DNA of 64,000 bases from Klebsiella electrica (lineage in GTDB: Bacteria; Pseudomonadota; Gammaproteobacteria; Enterobacterales; Enterobacteriaceae), in assembly GCF_006711645.1 (NCBI RefSeq), contig NZ_CP041247.1, positions 1,674,001 through 1,738,000 of the forward strand. The letters run 5' to 3'. This document shows positions 1 through 8,748 of this stretch, piece by piece. The notes beneath the pieces are model-generated. The model ran no database searches, was not told the DNA's origin, and was given only the letters and a program-made list of their open reading frames with translations. Each line of letters starts with the position of its first letter. Within the stretch, counting starts at the first letter, position 1. The position numbers were made by a program, and so were the translations under genes.

Positions 1-201
1 CAGTGGCACAAAGGCACTCTGCCTTACGAATACCAGGATGGCATTCTCGATGCTCAGGCGGTCCATGAAATGTTTGAATCCAGCGACCCGATTGCGCTTT
101 ATGCCAAAGATCGGGCGCTGTTTGGTTCCCTGGCTGAACGGGCTGATTTCCTGGCGCTGATGCGCGAGAAGATTGCCGCCGTCTATTCCCTGATTCAGTA
201 G
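1..201 (+). CDS. dalD: D-arabinitol 4-dehydrogenase, C-terminal end (partial)
   Basis: The first 66 codons of the window are open in frame 1 and end at TAG (199-201). They form the tail of a protein whose start lies outside the window. The family assignment rests mainly on context: in Klebsiella D-arabinitol operons the NAD-dependent D-arabinitol dehydrogenase gene dalD directly precedes dalK and dalT, exactly as here. The enzyme would oxidise D-arabinitol to D-xylulose in the cytoplasm. The tail is helical and charged, as in polyol-specific long-chain dehydrogenases. The stop codon overlaps the GGAG ribosome-binding site of the next gene, so translation of the two is probably coupled. Confidence 0.8.
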   Translation, partial: QWHKGTLPYEYQDGILDAQAVHEMFESSDPIALYAKDRALFGSLAERADFLALMREKIAAVYSLIQ

Positions 202-210
202 GAGCGGGCT

Positions 211-1674
211 ATGTACTTAGGCATCGATCTTGGCACCTCGGAAGTGAAAGCGCTGGTTATTGATGAGAATAATGCGGTTGTCGCCAGCCATAGCGCGCCG
301 TTGACTATTCAGCGGCCTCATCCGCACTGGTCAGAACAGGCGCCGCAGGCGTGGTGGGAAGCCACGGAATATCTGGTCGCCACGCTGCGGGAAAAATGTG
401 GCCATCACTGGTCCGCGATTAAGGCCGTTGGCCTCTCCGGGCAGATGCACGGGGCGGTACTGCTGGATAGCGGCGGGGAGGTGATCCGTCCGGCCATTTT
501 GTGGAACGATACGCGCTGTGCCCAGGAGTGTCGTGAGCTGGAGGAGAGGGCGCCTGAGCTGCATCAGGTCGCCGGAAACCTGGCGATGCCGGGCTTCACC
601 GCACCAAAACTGCTGTGGGTGCGCCGTCACGAGCCGGCAAACTTTCAGCGCACGGCAACGGTGATGCTGCCGAAGGATTATCTGCGCTACAAAATGACCG
701 GTAAAAAAATCTCCGATATGTCGGATGCCGCCGGGACGCTGTGGCTGGACGTGGCGAAACGCGACTGGTCCGATGCGCTGCTGGATAAGTGTGGCCTGTC
801 GCGCAGTCAGATGCCGACGCTGGTTGAAGGTTGCGAGGTGTCCGCCACCCTGGACCCGCAGGTTGCCGCGCGCTGGGGCCTGAATCCCTCGGTGGTGGTG
901 GCCGGCGGCGGTGGCGATAACGCGGTCAGCGCGATCGGCGTCGGCGCGGTCTCGCCGGGCGATGCATTTATCTCGCTGGGCACTTCCGGGGTGTTGTTCG
1001 TGGTGACCGATGCCTATCGGCCGGCGCCGCAGTCGGCGGTGCACGCCTTCTGCCACGTCTTACCGAACCTGTGGCATCAGATGAGCGTGATGCTCAGCGC
1101 CGCCAGCTGCCTGCAGTGGTTCTGCCGTTTAACCAGCACCACCGAAGTGGCGCTGCTGGAAGAGATTGCCCAGTTGAGCGAGGAAGAGAAAGCCAACGCA
1201 CCGTTCTTTCTGCCCTATCTTTCCGGGGAACGTACGCCGCATAACGATCCGGACGCGCGCGGAATGTTCTGGGGCATGACCCATTCCAGCCTACGTGCCC
1301 AGCTGGGTTACGCGGTGCTGGAGGGGGTGAGTTTCGGTATCAACGATGGCTTGCAGGTACTGAAAGAGAGCGGCACGCGGATTGAACAGTGTTCGCTGGT
1401 CGGCGGCGGCGCCCGCAGTCCGTTCTGGGCGCAGCTGCTGGCGGATATTCTTGCTATGCCGGTTGTGACCCACAAAGGCGGCGAAACCGGCGGCGCGCTG
1501 GGGGCGGCGCGGTTGGCCTGTCTGGCGGCGGGGAAACCGCTGGCTGCCGTCTGCGAAAAACCAGAGGTCTACCAGACCTGGCGCGCCGCACCTGAACGCC
1601 ATCACATTCTGATGCAACGCTATGCGCAATTTAAAGCGCTATATCTCAACGACCTGAATTACCGACATCACTGA
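211..1674 (+). CDS. dalK: D-xylulokinase of the arabinitol operon
   Basis: This 487-residue FGGY-family sugar kinase phosphorylates D-xylulose to D-xylulose 5-phosphate, feeding the pentose phosphate pathway. Visible hallmarks are the N-terminal phosphate-binding loop GIDLGTSEVKAL, the substrate-side motif SGQMHGAV near residue 77, the GGGGDNAVSAIGVG segment that carries the usual catalytic Asp, and the C-terminal VGGGARSPFWAQLLADI ATP-site motif. Length matches XylB-type kinases (about 484 residues). The start is supported by GGAG seven bases upstream, overlapping the dalD stop. Its position between dalD and dalT makes DalK more likely than the separate XylB of the xylose operon. Confidence 0.93.
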   Translation: MYLGIDLGTSEVKALVIDENNAVVASHSAPLTIQRPHPHWSEQAPQAWWEATEYLVATLREKCGHHWSAIKAVGLSGQMHGAVLLDSGGEVIRPAILWNDTRCAQECRELEERAPELHQVAGNLAMPGFTAPKLLWVRRHEPANFQRTATVMLPKDYLRYKMTGKKISDMSDAAGTLWLDVAKRDWSDALLDKCGLSRSQMPTLVEGCEVSATLDPQVAARWGLNPSVVVAGGGGDNAVSAIGVGAVSPGDAFISLGTSGVLFVVTDAYRPAPQSAVHAFCHVLPNLWHQMSVMLSAASCLQWFCRLTSTTEVALLEEIAQLSEEEKANAPFFLPYLSGERTPHNDPDARGMFWGMTHSSLRAQLGYAVLEGVSFGINDGLQVLKESGTRIEQCSLVGGGARSPFWAQLLADILAMPVVTHKGGETGGALGAARLACLAAGKPLAAVCEKPEVYQTWRAAPERHHILMQRYAQFKALYLNDLNYRHH

Positions 1675-1743
1675 TTTTAATAATAAAAAATCCTCCGGTG
1701 GTTGCACCGGAGAGTCTTCCTGCACCCTGAAAACGAGGTCATT

Positions 1744-3021
1744 ATGTCCGTGAATAGCAAACAGTGGTTCGGTCTGCCGCTGAATCTGATCTGGGGATAC
1801 ATCGCCATCGCCGTGTTTATGACCGGCGACGGCTTTGAGCTGGCTTTTCTCTCGCACTACATCAAGGAGCTGGGCTTCACCCCGGCCCAGGCTTCTTTCG
1901 CCTTTACCCTCTACGGCCTCGCCGCCGCCCTGTCGGCGTGGATCTCCGGCGTGGTCGCCGAGATCATCACCCCGCAGAAAACCATGCTGATCGGCTTTGT
2001 GCTGTGGTGCGTGTTCCACGTGCTGTTCCTGATTTTTGGCCTCGGCCACGCCAACTATCCGCTGATCCTGCTGTTCTACGGTATTCGCGGCTTTGCCTAC
2101 CCGCTGTTCCTCTACTCCTTTATCGTCGCCATCGTGCACAACGTGAAAAGCGACGGCGCCAGCTCGGCGCTGGGCTGGTTCTGGGCGGTCTACTCGATTG
2201 GTATTGGCGTGTTCGGCAGCTATATCCCGAGCTTTACCATCCCGCATATTGGCGAGCTGGGCACCCTGTGGCTGGCGCTGGTGTTCTGCGTCACCGGCGG
2301 CATTATCGCCCTGGTCTCGCTGCGCCATATTCAGACGCCGCGCCATATGCAGAACCTCACCACCCGCGAGAAGTTTGCCGAGCTGGGGCGCGCCGCCACC
2401 CTGCTCTACACCAACCGCAATATTTTGCTTTCCAGCATGGTGCGCATCATCAACACCCTGTCGCTGTTTGGCTTTGCGGTGATCATGCCATTGATGTTTG
2501 TCGATGAGCTGGGCTTTACCACCTCCGAGTGGCTCCAGGTATGGGCGGCTTTCTTCTTCACCACCATTTTCTCCAACGTACTGTGGGGGATCCTCGGCGA
2601 GAAACTGGGCTGGATGAAAGTAGTGCGCTGGTTTGGCTGCATCGGGATGGCGCTGTCGAGTCTGGCGTTTTACTACATCCCGCAGCATTTCGGGCATAAC
2701 TTTGCCATGGCGCTGGTGCCGGCGATTGCGCTGGGGATTTTCGTGGCGGCGTTTGTGCCGATGGCGGCGGTCTTCCCGGCGCTGGAGCCGCAGCATAAAG
2801 GGGCGGCCATTTCGGTCTACAACCTGTCGGCGGGGCTGTCCAACTTCCTGGCTCCGGCGATTGCGGTGGTGTTGCTGCCGTACTTCAGTACGATTGGAGT
2901 GGTGGTGGCGTACACCGCGCTGTACGTGCTGGCCTTTTTCCTCTGCGCCTTTATTCGCGTCGAGCAGCCGGGCTTTACCCTGAAGCCTGTGCCTGCGCGC
3001 AAAAGCGTTGAGTTTTCCTGA
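1744..3021 (+). CDS. dalT: D-arabinitol transporter, MFS family
   Basis: This 425-residue major facilitator protein has about twelve hydrophobic segments and would import D-arabinitol across the inner membrane by proton symport. I start it at ATG 1744 (MSVNSKQWFGLPLNL), which follows GAGG and a typical spacer. The frame is open back to 1702, but the extra residues are not hydrophobic and have no better ribosome site. It completes the dal catabolic set: uptake (DalT), oxidation (DalD), phosphorylation (DalK). Relatives include RbtT and other polyol permeases of enterics, so ribitol cannot be excluded on sequence alone; the neighbours favour arabinitol. Confidence 0.92.
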   Translation: MSVNSKQWFGLPLNLIWGYIAIAVFMTGDGFELAFLSHYIKELGFTPAQASFAFTLYGLAAALSAWISGVVAEIITPQKTMLIGFVLWCVFHVLFLIFGLGHANYPLILLFYGIRGFAYPLFLYSFIVAIVHNVKSDGASSALGWFWAVYSIGIGVFGSYIPSFTIPHIGELGTLWLALVFCVTGGIIALVSLRHIQTPRHMQNLTTREKFAELGRAATLLYTNRNILLSSMVRIINTLSLFGFAVIMPLMFVDELGFTTSEWLQVWAAFFFTTIFSNVLWGILGEKLGWMKVVRWFGCIGMALSSLAFYYIPQHFGHNFAMALVPAIALGIFVAAFVPMAAVFPALEPQHKGAAISVYNLSAGLSNFLAPAIAVVLLPYFSTIGVVVAYTALYVLAFFLCAFIRVEQPGFTLKPVPARKSVEFS

Positions 3022-3029
3022 CACAGTTC

Positions 3030-3063
3030 CCGGGCTGACAGGCGAGCCCCGTCAGCCCGGTTT
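3030..3063 (+). terminator. Hairpin between dalT and the HAD gene
   Basis: A perfect 10-bp inverted repeat (CCGGGCTGAC at 3030-3039 and GTCAGCCCGG at 3051-3060, 11-base loop) lies just after dalT and is followed by only three T. It may be a weak terminator or an attenuator that lowers expression of the downstream phosphatase gene, which begins 13 bases later. Confidence 0.5.
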
Positions 3064-3073
3064 GAGGTAGAAG

Positions 3074-3736
3074 ATGAGCATCAAAGCGGTTATTTTTGAC
3101 ATGGATGGGGTGATTATTGATTCAGAAGCCCTGTGGCGGCAGGCGCAACGGGAGGCGCTGGCCAGCTGGGGGGCGACGGTCAGCGAGGAGGAGTGTGAAA
3201 CGCTGACCAAAGGTAAACGACTGGACGATATTGCCCGCGTGTGGTGTCGGCACTGCCGGCTGGCGATTGCGCCACAGCAGCTGGAGGCGCTCATTTTACA
3301 ACGTATCGTTGGATTGATTACCGCCAAAGGAGCGGCGATGGGCGGCGTCAACGAGACATTGGCGCATTTTCGTGGCCTGGGCTATCGGATTGCGCTGGCG
3401 ACGTCTTCTTCTCATCAGGTGATTTCCGCGGTACTCGATAAGCTCTCTCTACGCTCCTGTTTTGATGTGATTTCCAGCGCCGATGATGAGGCGTGGGGCA
3501 AACCGCACCCGGCGGTCTACCTCTCGACCCTGGGCAAGCTGGGGCTGAGCGCCGGGGAGTGTCTGGTTATCGAGGACAGTTTTCATGGCTTTTGCGCGGC
3601 GCAGGCGGCGGGCATTGCCACGGTCGTGATTGCGCCAGACTGCCAGCATCCGCGTTTTGCCGCCGCCGTCGCCCGCCATCGCTCGTTACCGGAACTGCTG
3701 CAGACGCGCTCTGAACCTGCTCTGGCCCTCGGGTAA
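3074..3736 (+). CDS. HAD-superfamily sugar-phosphate phosphatase (HxpB/YniC-like)
   Basis: This 220-residue cytoplasmic haloacid dehalogenase-like hydrolase probably dephosphorylates small sugar or polyol phosphates. All four HAD motifs are visible: motif I FDMDGVIIDSE (nucleophile Asp near residue 9), motif II ATSSSHQ near 115, motif III Lys in AWGKPHPAVYL near 140, and motif IV VIEDSFHG near 170. The helical cap follows motif I, as in the beta-phosphoglucomutase/2-deoxyglucose-6-phosphatase subgroup. It lies 52 bases after dalT on the same strand and may ride on the dal transcript, perhaps to clear phosphorylated dead-end sugars; that role is inference. Confidence 0.8.
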   Translation: MSIKAVIFDMDGVIIDSEALWRQAQREALASWGATVSEEECETLTKGKRLDDIARVWCRHCRLAIAPQQLEALILQRIVGLITAKGAAMGGVNETLAHFRGLGYRIALATSSSHQVISAVLDKLSLRSCFDVISSADDEAWGKPHPAVYLSTLGKLGLSAGECLVIEDSFHGFCAAQAAGIATVVIAPDCQHPRFAAAVARHRSLPELLQTRSEPALALG

Positions 3737-3747
3737 CGACCTTATCG

Positions 3748-3806
3748 GTGAGCGCAGAAGCCCTGGAGATGTAAACGGTCTTTTAATCTCTTCGTTCTGC
3801 GCTCAC
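3748..3806. terminator. Long inverted repeat between two convergent genes
   Basis: A perfect 12-bp inverted repeat (GTGAGCGCAGAA at 3748-3759, TTCTGCGCTCAC at 3795-3806) with a 35-base spacer fills the gap between the HAD gene and the end of yegS. Its position between converging genes suggests a shared terminator. There is no clean T run, so it could instead be a small dispersed repeat. Confidence 0.4.
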
Positions 3807-3819
3807 TTTCCACCTGGTA

Positions 3820-4713
3820 TTATTTCAGCAGCGCGCAGTCCGGCGGCAGGCGGCAGCGCAGGGCGCCCGGGAGAATTTCCATCCGGAAATGTTTACCGCT
3901 CAAAGGCTCGCCATCAAGGTTAAAGGTCATCTCGTGCGGCGCGGTGATTTCAAACCACGACGACACGCCGTCCACCAGGTTAGGGGAGTTGTCGGGGTCC
4001 GCCAGGGTAGTAAACAGCGCGGGGAGCAGCTCTTCGCCGGTAAAAACCCGCAAATGCAGCAGTCCGTCATTAATCAGGGCCTGTGGGCAAAGCTGCTGAC
4101 CGCCGCCGGCCTGACGACCGTTGCCGATACCAATAACCAGCGCGTTTCCGCTCCAGCTAAAGTTCTCGCCGCGAATTTCGCAGCGGTCGGGTTTCAGAGC
4201 GTCCATACGCATCAGGCCATGAATCAGGTAGGAGACGCCGCCCAGCGCGGCTTTAAGTTTCTCCGGCGTTTCGGTGGTAATCCGGGTACCGAAGCCGCCG
4301 GTCGCCATGTTAATAAAGCCGGTTTTATCATTCACCCGCGCCACGTCGATGGCGATATCGCGGCCGACAATCGCCAGCTTGAGGGCGCTGGCGAGATCTT
4401 GCGGGATCCCGACGCTGGTGGCGAAATCATTGGCGGTACCCAGCGGCAGGATGCCGAGCGCTACCTGACTTTCACGCTGGACCAGCGCCGTGGCGACTTC
4501 ATTGATGGTGCCATCGCCGCCGCCGGCAATCACCGTCCCCACCTTAAGCTGTAGCGCTTCATCGACAAACCGGGCGGCATCGCCTTTTTCCCAGGTCACC
4601 CGGACATGGATGTCGACGCCTTCCTCGCGCAACAGCGCGATCGCTTCGCGAAGCTGCGGCTCGTTAGCTCCTTTGCCATTGAGAATCAGTAAGCTGGCTG
4701 GAAACACAGGCAT
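3820..4713 (-). CDS. yegS: Lipid kinase YegS
   Basis: This 297-residue diacylglycerol-kinase-fold enzyme phosphorylates lipids such as phosphatidylglycerol in vitro in E. coli. The nucleotide-binding [14 protein letters not shown] motif near residue 63 and [12 protein letters not shown] near 92 are the family signatures. The C-terminal beta-rich domain contains [10 protein letters not shown] and ends [11 protein letters not shown], as in E. coli YegS. I chose ATG 4713 ([15 protein letters not shown]) by alignment with the E. coli start; the frame extends eight codons upstream to 4737. It converges with the HAD gene and lies downstream of cyaR. Confidence 0.93.
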   Translation of the reverse strand: MPVFPASLLILNGKGANEPQLREAIALLREEGVDIHVRVTWEKGDAARFVDEALQLKVGTVIAGGGDGTINEVATALVQRESQVALGILPLGTANDFATSVGIPQDLASALKLAIVGRDIAIDVARVNDKTGFINMATGGFGTRITTETPEKLKAALGGVSYLIHGLMRMDALKPDRCEIRGENFSWSGNALVIGIGNGRQAGGGQQLCPQALINDGLLHLRVFTGEELLPALFTTLADPDNSPNLVDGVSSWFEITAPHEMTFNLDGEPLSGKHFRMEILPGALRCRLPPDCALLK

Positions 4714-4825
4714 AGTTATGGCTTCCTTTTTGTGCAAGATGCAGAAAGTGTACCCTATGACAGCGAGGATGGATATTTTGTAAAGCCGGGCGGCGGCGAG
4801 AAAAGGGGCTTACAAAGCGGGTGGT

Positions 4826-4912
4826 AAAAAAATAAGCCCGCGTAAGGGAGATTACGCAGGCTAAGGAGGTGGTTCCTAGTACAGCTAGCATTTATGGGTT
4901 ATGTTTTTCAGC
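4826..4912 (-). ncRNA. cyaR: CyaR (RyeE) Hfq-dependent small RNA
   Basis: The minus strand from 4912 to 4826 reads as an 87-nt RNA nearly identical to E. coli CyaR. It has the 5' GCTGAAAAACATAACCC, the conserved seed-bearing segment with AGGAACCACCTCC, and a final hairpin (CTGCGTAATC, then CTTACGCGGG) that ends in a run of seven T. CyaR represses mRNAs such as ompX, nadE, luxS and yqaE through Hfq in E. coli. Upstream TATCAT (4920-4925) fits a -10 box. It lies between trhP and yegS; the trhP neighbour is the same as in E. coli. Confidence 0.93.
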
Positions 4913-4919
4913 AAAATGG

Positions 4920-4962
4920 ATGATACCCACTTCAAACGAAACGGTGTGTGATCCGTTTCTAA
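4920..4962 (-). promoter_or_regulatory. cyaR promoter with CRP site
   Basis: On the minus strand a -10 box TATCAT (4920-4925) lies 8 bases from the inferred RNA start at 4912. A CRP-like site spans 4947-4962 with one perfect half (TCACA read on the minus strand) and one degenerate half. Its centre falls at about -42.5, the class II position. Activation of CyaR by cAMP-CRP is established in E. coli. The GAAACGG/CCGTTTC hairpin at 4938-4959, a likely trhP terminator, overlaps the site. Confidence 0.65.
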
Positions 4963-4996
4963 TATCCGCGCATCCTGAAAAAATAACCCCGATAAA

Positions 4997-6358
4997 CTAG
5001 TTACCGTGCGGGTTTCTGGTCGTCTGACCCGTAAAGTTGCGCATCAGCAGGGCATACTGCAGCGCCATCTCTTCCGGCACAGGCAACCATACGGTGTAGC
5101 CATCGCCAGGGGCGACCGGCATCGCCTCGCCTTTGGCATTCACCATATGTTCAAGGGTGAAGTTCACGTTGCCCTGCGGGGTCATCAGCTCAAGGCTGTC
5201 GCCGACGGAAAACTTATTCTTCACTGCCACGGCGGCCAACTGGCCGTTGCGCTCGCCGGTAAATTCGCCGACAAACTGCTGGCGCTCGGAGAGGGAGTAA
5301 CCGTACTCGTAGTTCTGGTAATCGTCATGGGTATGACGGCGCAGGAAACCTTCGGTGTAGCCGCGGTGGGCCAGCCCTTCCAGCGTTTCCAGCAGGCTCT
5401 CGTCAAACGGTTTGCCCGCCGCGGCGTCATCGATAGCCTTGCGGTAAACCTGAGCGGTGCGCGCGCAGTAATAGAACGATTTCGTGCGGCCTTCGATTTT
5501 CAGTGAGTGCACGCCCATCTGCGTCAGACGCTCGACGTGCGCAATGGCGCGCAGGTCTTTGGAGTTCATGATGTAGGTGCCGTGCTCATCTTCGAAGGCG
5601 GTCATGTATTCGCCCGGCCGTTTGGCCTCTTCAATCATAAACACCCGGTCGGTTGGCGCGCCGACCCCCAGCGTCGGTTCAACGGTCTTGACCGGAATCG
5701 ACTCATGCTGGTGGACGATATTGCCAACAATATCTTCTTTGCCTTCCTGGACGTTATATTCCCAGCGGCAGGCGTTGGTGCAGGTGCCCTGGTTCGGGTC
5801 GCGTTTGTTGATATAGCCCGAGAGCAGGCAGCGACCGGAATAGGCCATGCACAGCGCGCCGTGGACGAAAATCTCAAGTTCCATCTCCGGCACCTGGCTG
5901 CGGATTTCGCCGATTTCGTCCAGCGACAGTTCGCGGGAAAGAATGACCCGGCTTAGCCCCATCTGCTGCCAGAATTTAACGGTCGCCCAGTTAACGGCGT
6001 TGGCCTGTACCGACAGATGAATCTGCATATCGGGGAAGTTTTCCCGTACCAGCATGATCAAACCCGGATCGGACATAATCAGCGCGTCCGGCCCCATATC
6101 CACCACCGGCTTCAGATCGCGAATGAAGGTTTTCAGCTTGGCGTTGTGCGGCGCAATGTTGACCACCACGTAGAATTTTTTCCCCAGCTGATGGGCTTCA
6201 TTGATGCCCAGCTGCAGGTTTTCATGGTTGAATTCGTTGTTGCGCACGCGCAGAGAGTAACGCGGCTGGCCAGCATAAACGGCGTCTGCGCCATAAGCGA
6301 AGGCGTAACGCATATTTTTCAGCGTTCCCGCCGGGGAAAGGAGTTCCGGTTTAAACAT
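4997..6358 (-). CDS. trhP: tRNA U34 hydroxylation protein TrhP (U32 peptidase family)
   Basis: This 453-residue protein is almost collinear with E. coli YegQ/TrhP, which takes part in prephenate-dependent 5-hydroxyuridine formation at tRNA wobble position 34. Visible signatures are the N-terminal ELLSPAGTLKNMRYAFAYGA barrel start, the U32 motif around EIFVHGALCMAYSGRCLLSG, and the cysteine cluster RDPNQGTCTNACRW that could hold an Fe-S centre. The start ATG at 6358 (MFKPELLSP) is chosen by family alignment; the frame runs 27 codons further upstream but that stretch is not conserved. It is transcribed toward cyaR and downstream of baeR. Confidence 0.94.
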   Translation of the reverse strand: MFKPELLSPAGTLKNMRYAFAYGADAVYAGQPRYSLRVRNNEFNHENLQLGINEAHQLGKKFYVVVNIAPHNAKLKTFIRDLKPVVDMGPDALIMSDPGLIMLVRENFPDMQIHLSVQANAVNWATVKFWQQMGLSRVILSRELSLDEIGEIRSQVPEMELEIFVHGALCMAYSGRCLLSGYINKRDPNQGTCTNACRWEYNVQEGKEDIVGNIVHQHESIPVKTVEPTLGVGAPTDRVFMIEEAKRPGEYMTAFEDEHGTYIMNSKDLRAIAHVERLTQMGVHSLKIEGRTKSFYYCARTAQVYRKAIDDAAAGKPFDESLLETLEGLAHRGYTEGFLRRHTHDDYQNYEYGYSLSERQQFVGEFTGERNGQLAAVAVKNKFSVGDSLELMTPQGNVNFTLEHMVNAKGEAMPVAPGDGYTVWLPVPEEMALQYALLMRNFTGQTTRNPHGN

Positions 6359-6526
6359 GATGTTCTCGTTCTGATGAAAGGTCAGATTCGCCACACCCGA
6401 TGCGGCGACTTGGGGAAGCACCGTTAGAACAGTGCCCACACATTAAGGGCGGGCATTGTAGCGCTGTGGGTCAGGAGAGTAAACCTTTCCCCTGAGCCCA
6501 ATCTTGCCTTGCGAAACGAGGAGGGG

Positions 6527-7249
6527 TTACGCCAGGCGACAGGCGTCGGCCTCCCAGCGGTAGCCAACGCCGTACACCGCGCGGATAAAGGACTGCTCAG
6601 CGTCCAGCGACTCCAGCTTACGCCGCAGGTTTTTGATATGGCTGTCGATAGTCCTGTCGGTCACCACCCGATAGTCATCGTACAGATGATTGAGCAGCTG
6701 CTCGCGGGAGAAAACCTTGCCCGGCTCCTGCGACAGGGTTTTCAGCAGACGAAACTCGGCAGGAGTCAGATCCAGCAGCTTATCGCGCCATGAGGCCTGA
6801 AAACGGCCCTCATCGACAATCAGCGGGCTTTCCGCATCCAGCGCCAGCAGATCCCGGCGCGGCCGGCAGCGGCGGAGGATCGTTTTCACCCTCGCGACGA
6901 CTTCGCGCGGGCTGTAGGGCTTGCAGATATAATCGTCGGCACCGATCTCCAGCCCAAGCAGCCGATCGATCTCCTCGATTTTCGCCGTCACCATGACTAC
7001 CGGAACGTCGGAAAAGCGACGGATCTCCCGGCACAGCGTAAGGCCATCGGTTCCCGGCAGCATCAGATCTAACAAGATCAAATGTGGCGGGGTCTGGCGA
7101 ACGTAAGGCAGGACCTTGTCGCCATGATTAATCAGCGTTGGCACATACCCTGCGGCGAACAGATAGTCGAGCAACAATTGACCCAGTTTGGGCTCATCTT
7201 CCACGACAAGAATGCGCGGGGTATTTTCATCAACAGGTAATTCGCTCAT
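6527..7249 (-). CDS. baeR: Envelope-stress response regulator BaeR
   Basis: This 240-residue OmpR/PhoB-type response regulator has an N-terminal receiver domain (acidic pocket VVEDEPK, phospho-acceptor Asp61 in [10 protein letters not shown], Lys in [11 protein letters not shown]) and a C-terminal winged helix (residues about 140-235, ending in the usual AVYGVGYRW hairpin). BaeR activates mdtABCD, acrD and spy in response to indole, flavonoids, metals and other envelope stress. The start overlaps the end of baeS by four bases (ATGA), so the two are translationally coupled. It is the last gene of the mdtABCD-baeSR operon. Confidence 0.96.
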   Translation of the reverse strand: MSELPVDENTPRILVVEDEPKLGQLLLDYLFAAGYVPTLINHGDKVLPYVRQTPPHLILLDLMLPGTDGLTLCREIRRFSDVPVVMVTAKIEEIDRLLGLEIGADDYICKPYSPREVVARVKTILRRCRPRRDLLALDAESPLIVDEGRFQASWRDKLLDLTPAEFRLLKTLSQEPGKVFSREQLLNHLYDDYRVVTDRTIDSHIKNLRRKLESLDAEQSFIRAVYGVGYRWEADACRLA

Positions 7250-8748
7250 AGGTCTCTCGGTGTATCACGTTCCAGAGGTAACTCTACTTTAATGCTAACC
7301 CCGCCAAATGGCGAATGGTCGGCTCGTAAGGTGCCGCCGTGGGCTGCCACGATGTTGACACAAATGGCCAGACCCAGCCCGGAGCCGCCGCTGGCGCGGT
7401 TGCGCGAACCTTCGGCGCGATAAAAGCGCTCGCACAGTCGTTCCAGCTGTTGGTCGCTGACGCCCGGGGCGCTGTCGGCAAAATCGAGGGTGATGCGACG
7501 GCCGGTCTGGCTGGCGCTGATCAACAGACGTCCGCCGCTATCGGTATAGCGGAGGCTGTTTTCCAGCAGGTTGTTAAAAAGCTGCATCAGGCGATCGGCA
7601 TCGCCAAATACCGTCGCGTTTTCCGGCAGCGAAACGGCGATGGTCAGCCCCCGGCTGGCAAAGCGTTCGCGGAAGGCGCCCGCGGCGACTTCCAGCAGCG
7701 TAATGATATCCACGGCGGTTTTTTGATAGGCCAGGGCGCCTTCATCGGACATCGAGAGCTGGTGCAGATCGTCGACCAGTTTGGTCAGGGTGGCGACCTC
7801 CGCCTGCAGCGAAGTGATGGAGTCCGGGGTGAATTTGCGCACGCCATCCTGAATGGCTTCCAGTTCGCCGCGCAGTACCGCCAGCGGGGTCCGCAGCTCA
7901 TGAGAAATATCCGCCATCAGGTCGCGGCGCATTTGCTGGTTGCGTTCCAGGGTGCTGGCGAGCTGGTTAAAATCCTGCGCCAGACGGCCGAGCTCATCGC
8001 CGCTGCTGACCGCCACGCGGGTGGTGAAATCCCCCGCCGCCAGGCGGTGGGTGCCTTCGACCAGACGTTTTACCGGCGCCAGCAGGCCGCGCGCCAGCGG
8101 GAAAGTCGCCAGCGCAGCAAGGATCGTCGCCAGGGCAACAATCAGCCAGCTGGTGCGCTTTTGCTGACGGTCGAAATTAATGTCGGTATTGCGCGTCAGA
8201 CGCTCGACCGGTGAAGCGATAACCTCGCCCACCGACACGCCGTTAACCATAATATTGCGTCGGCTGCCGTCTTCAGGCACCCGTTCGCGCGGGCCAACCA
8301 GGACGCGTCCTTGCTGATCAACGACCCAGAAAAGCGTGCGCCAGCCGTGCGGGGGCATATCCGCGCCGGGGCCGCGCGGGCCGTCCGGCGGCGGACCATC
8401 GGGCGGGGGACCTTCGGCGCCGGGGTGGCCGCCAGGGGCGCCAGCGGAATTTATTTTGTGCCCGCCGGGTAAACGATCGTCGTTATCGCGTTCGAACGAC
8501 TTTAATAGCTGGAAAATAAAGCGATCGTTATTGCGCAGAAATTTCCAGTTGCCATGCAGGGCATACTGCTCGCTCAGCGCATCGCCCAGCATCGTCAGCC
8601 GCTGTTCATTGCCGCGCTTGATATAATCGATAAATCCGCGTTCAAAGCTGATGCGTACCGCCCAGTGCATGCTGATGAGCAGCACAATGCAGGTGGCCAA
8701 AATAGCCAGAAATAGCTTACCGGTAATACCGGGACGCCATAGCTTCAT
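7246..8748 (-). CDS. baeS: Envelope-stress sensor histidine kinase BaeS
   Basis: This 500-residue inner-membrane sensor kinase phosphorylates BaeR. Order: first membrane helix (about 10-32), periplasmic sensor (about 33-198), second helix (about 199-222), HAMP (about 223-275), dimerisation domain with His283 in [12 protein letters not shown], then the ATPase domain with N box LLENSLRY, G1 DSAPGVS and G2 GGSGLGLAI. It is about 30 residues longer than E. coli BaeS. The extra length is mostly a proline/glycine-rich stretch (about 94-134) containing repeated GPPPDG in the periplasmic loop. It overlaps mdtD and baeR by four bases each. Confidence 0.95.
   Translation of the reverse strand: MKLWRPGITGKLFLAILATCIVLLISMHWAVRISFERGFIDYIKRGNEQRLTMLGDALSEQYALHGNWKFLRNNDRFIFQLLKSFERDNDDRLPGGHKINSAGAPGGHPGAEGPPPDGPPPDGPRGPGADMPPHGWRTLFWVVDQQGRVLVGPRERVPEDGSRRNIMVNGVSVGEVIASPVERLTRNTDINFDRQQKRTSWLIVALATILAALATFPLARGLLAPVKRLVEGTHRLAAGDFTTRVAVSSGDELGRLAQDFNQLASTLERNQQMRRDLMADISHELRTPLAVLRGELEAIQDGVRKFTPDSITSLQAEVATLTKLVDDLHQLSMSDEGALAYQKTAVDIITLLEVAAGAFRERFASRGLTIAVSLPENATVFGDADRLMQLFNNLLENSLRYTDSGGRLLISASQTGRRITLDFADSAPGVSDQQLERLCERFYRAEGSRNRASGGSGLGLAICVNIVAAHGGTLRADHSPFGGVSIKVELPLERDTPRDL

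Noticed and set aside
1639..3024. 461-codon minus-strand frame opposite dalT
   Set aside because: Very rich in Arg, Gln, His and Asp, the mirror of a hydrophobic transporter; no plausible fold.
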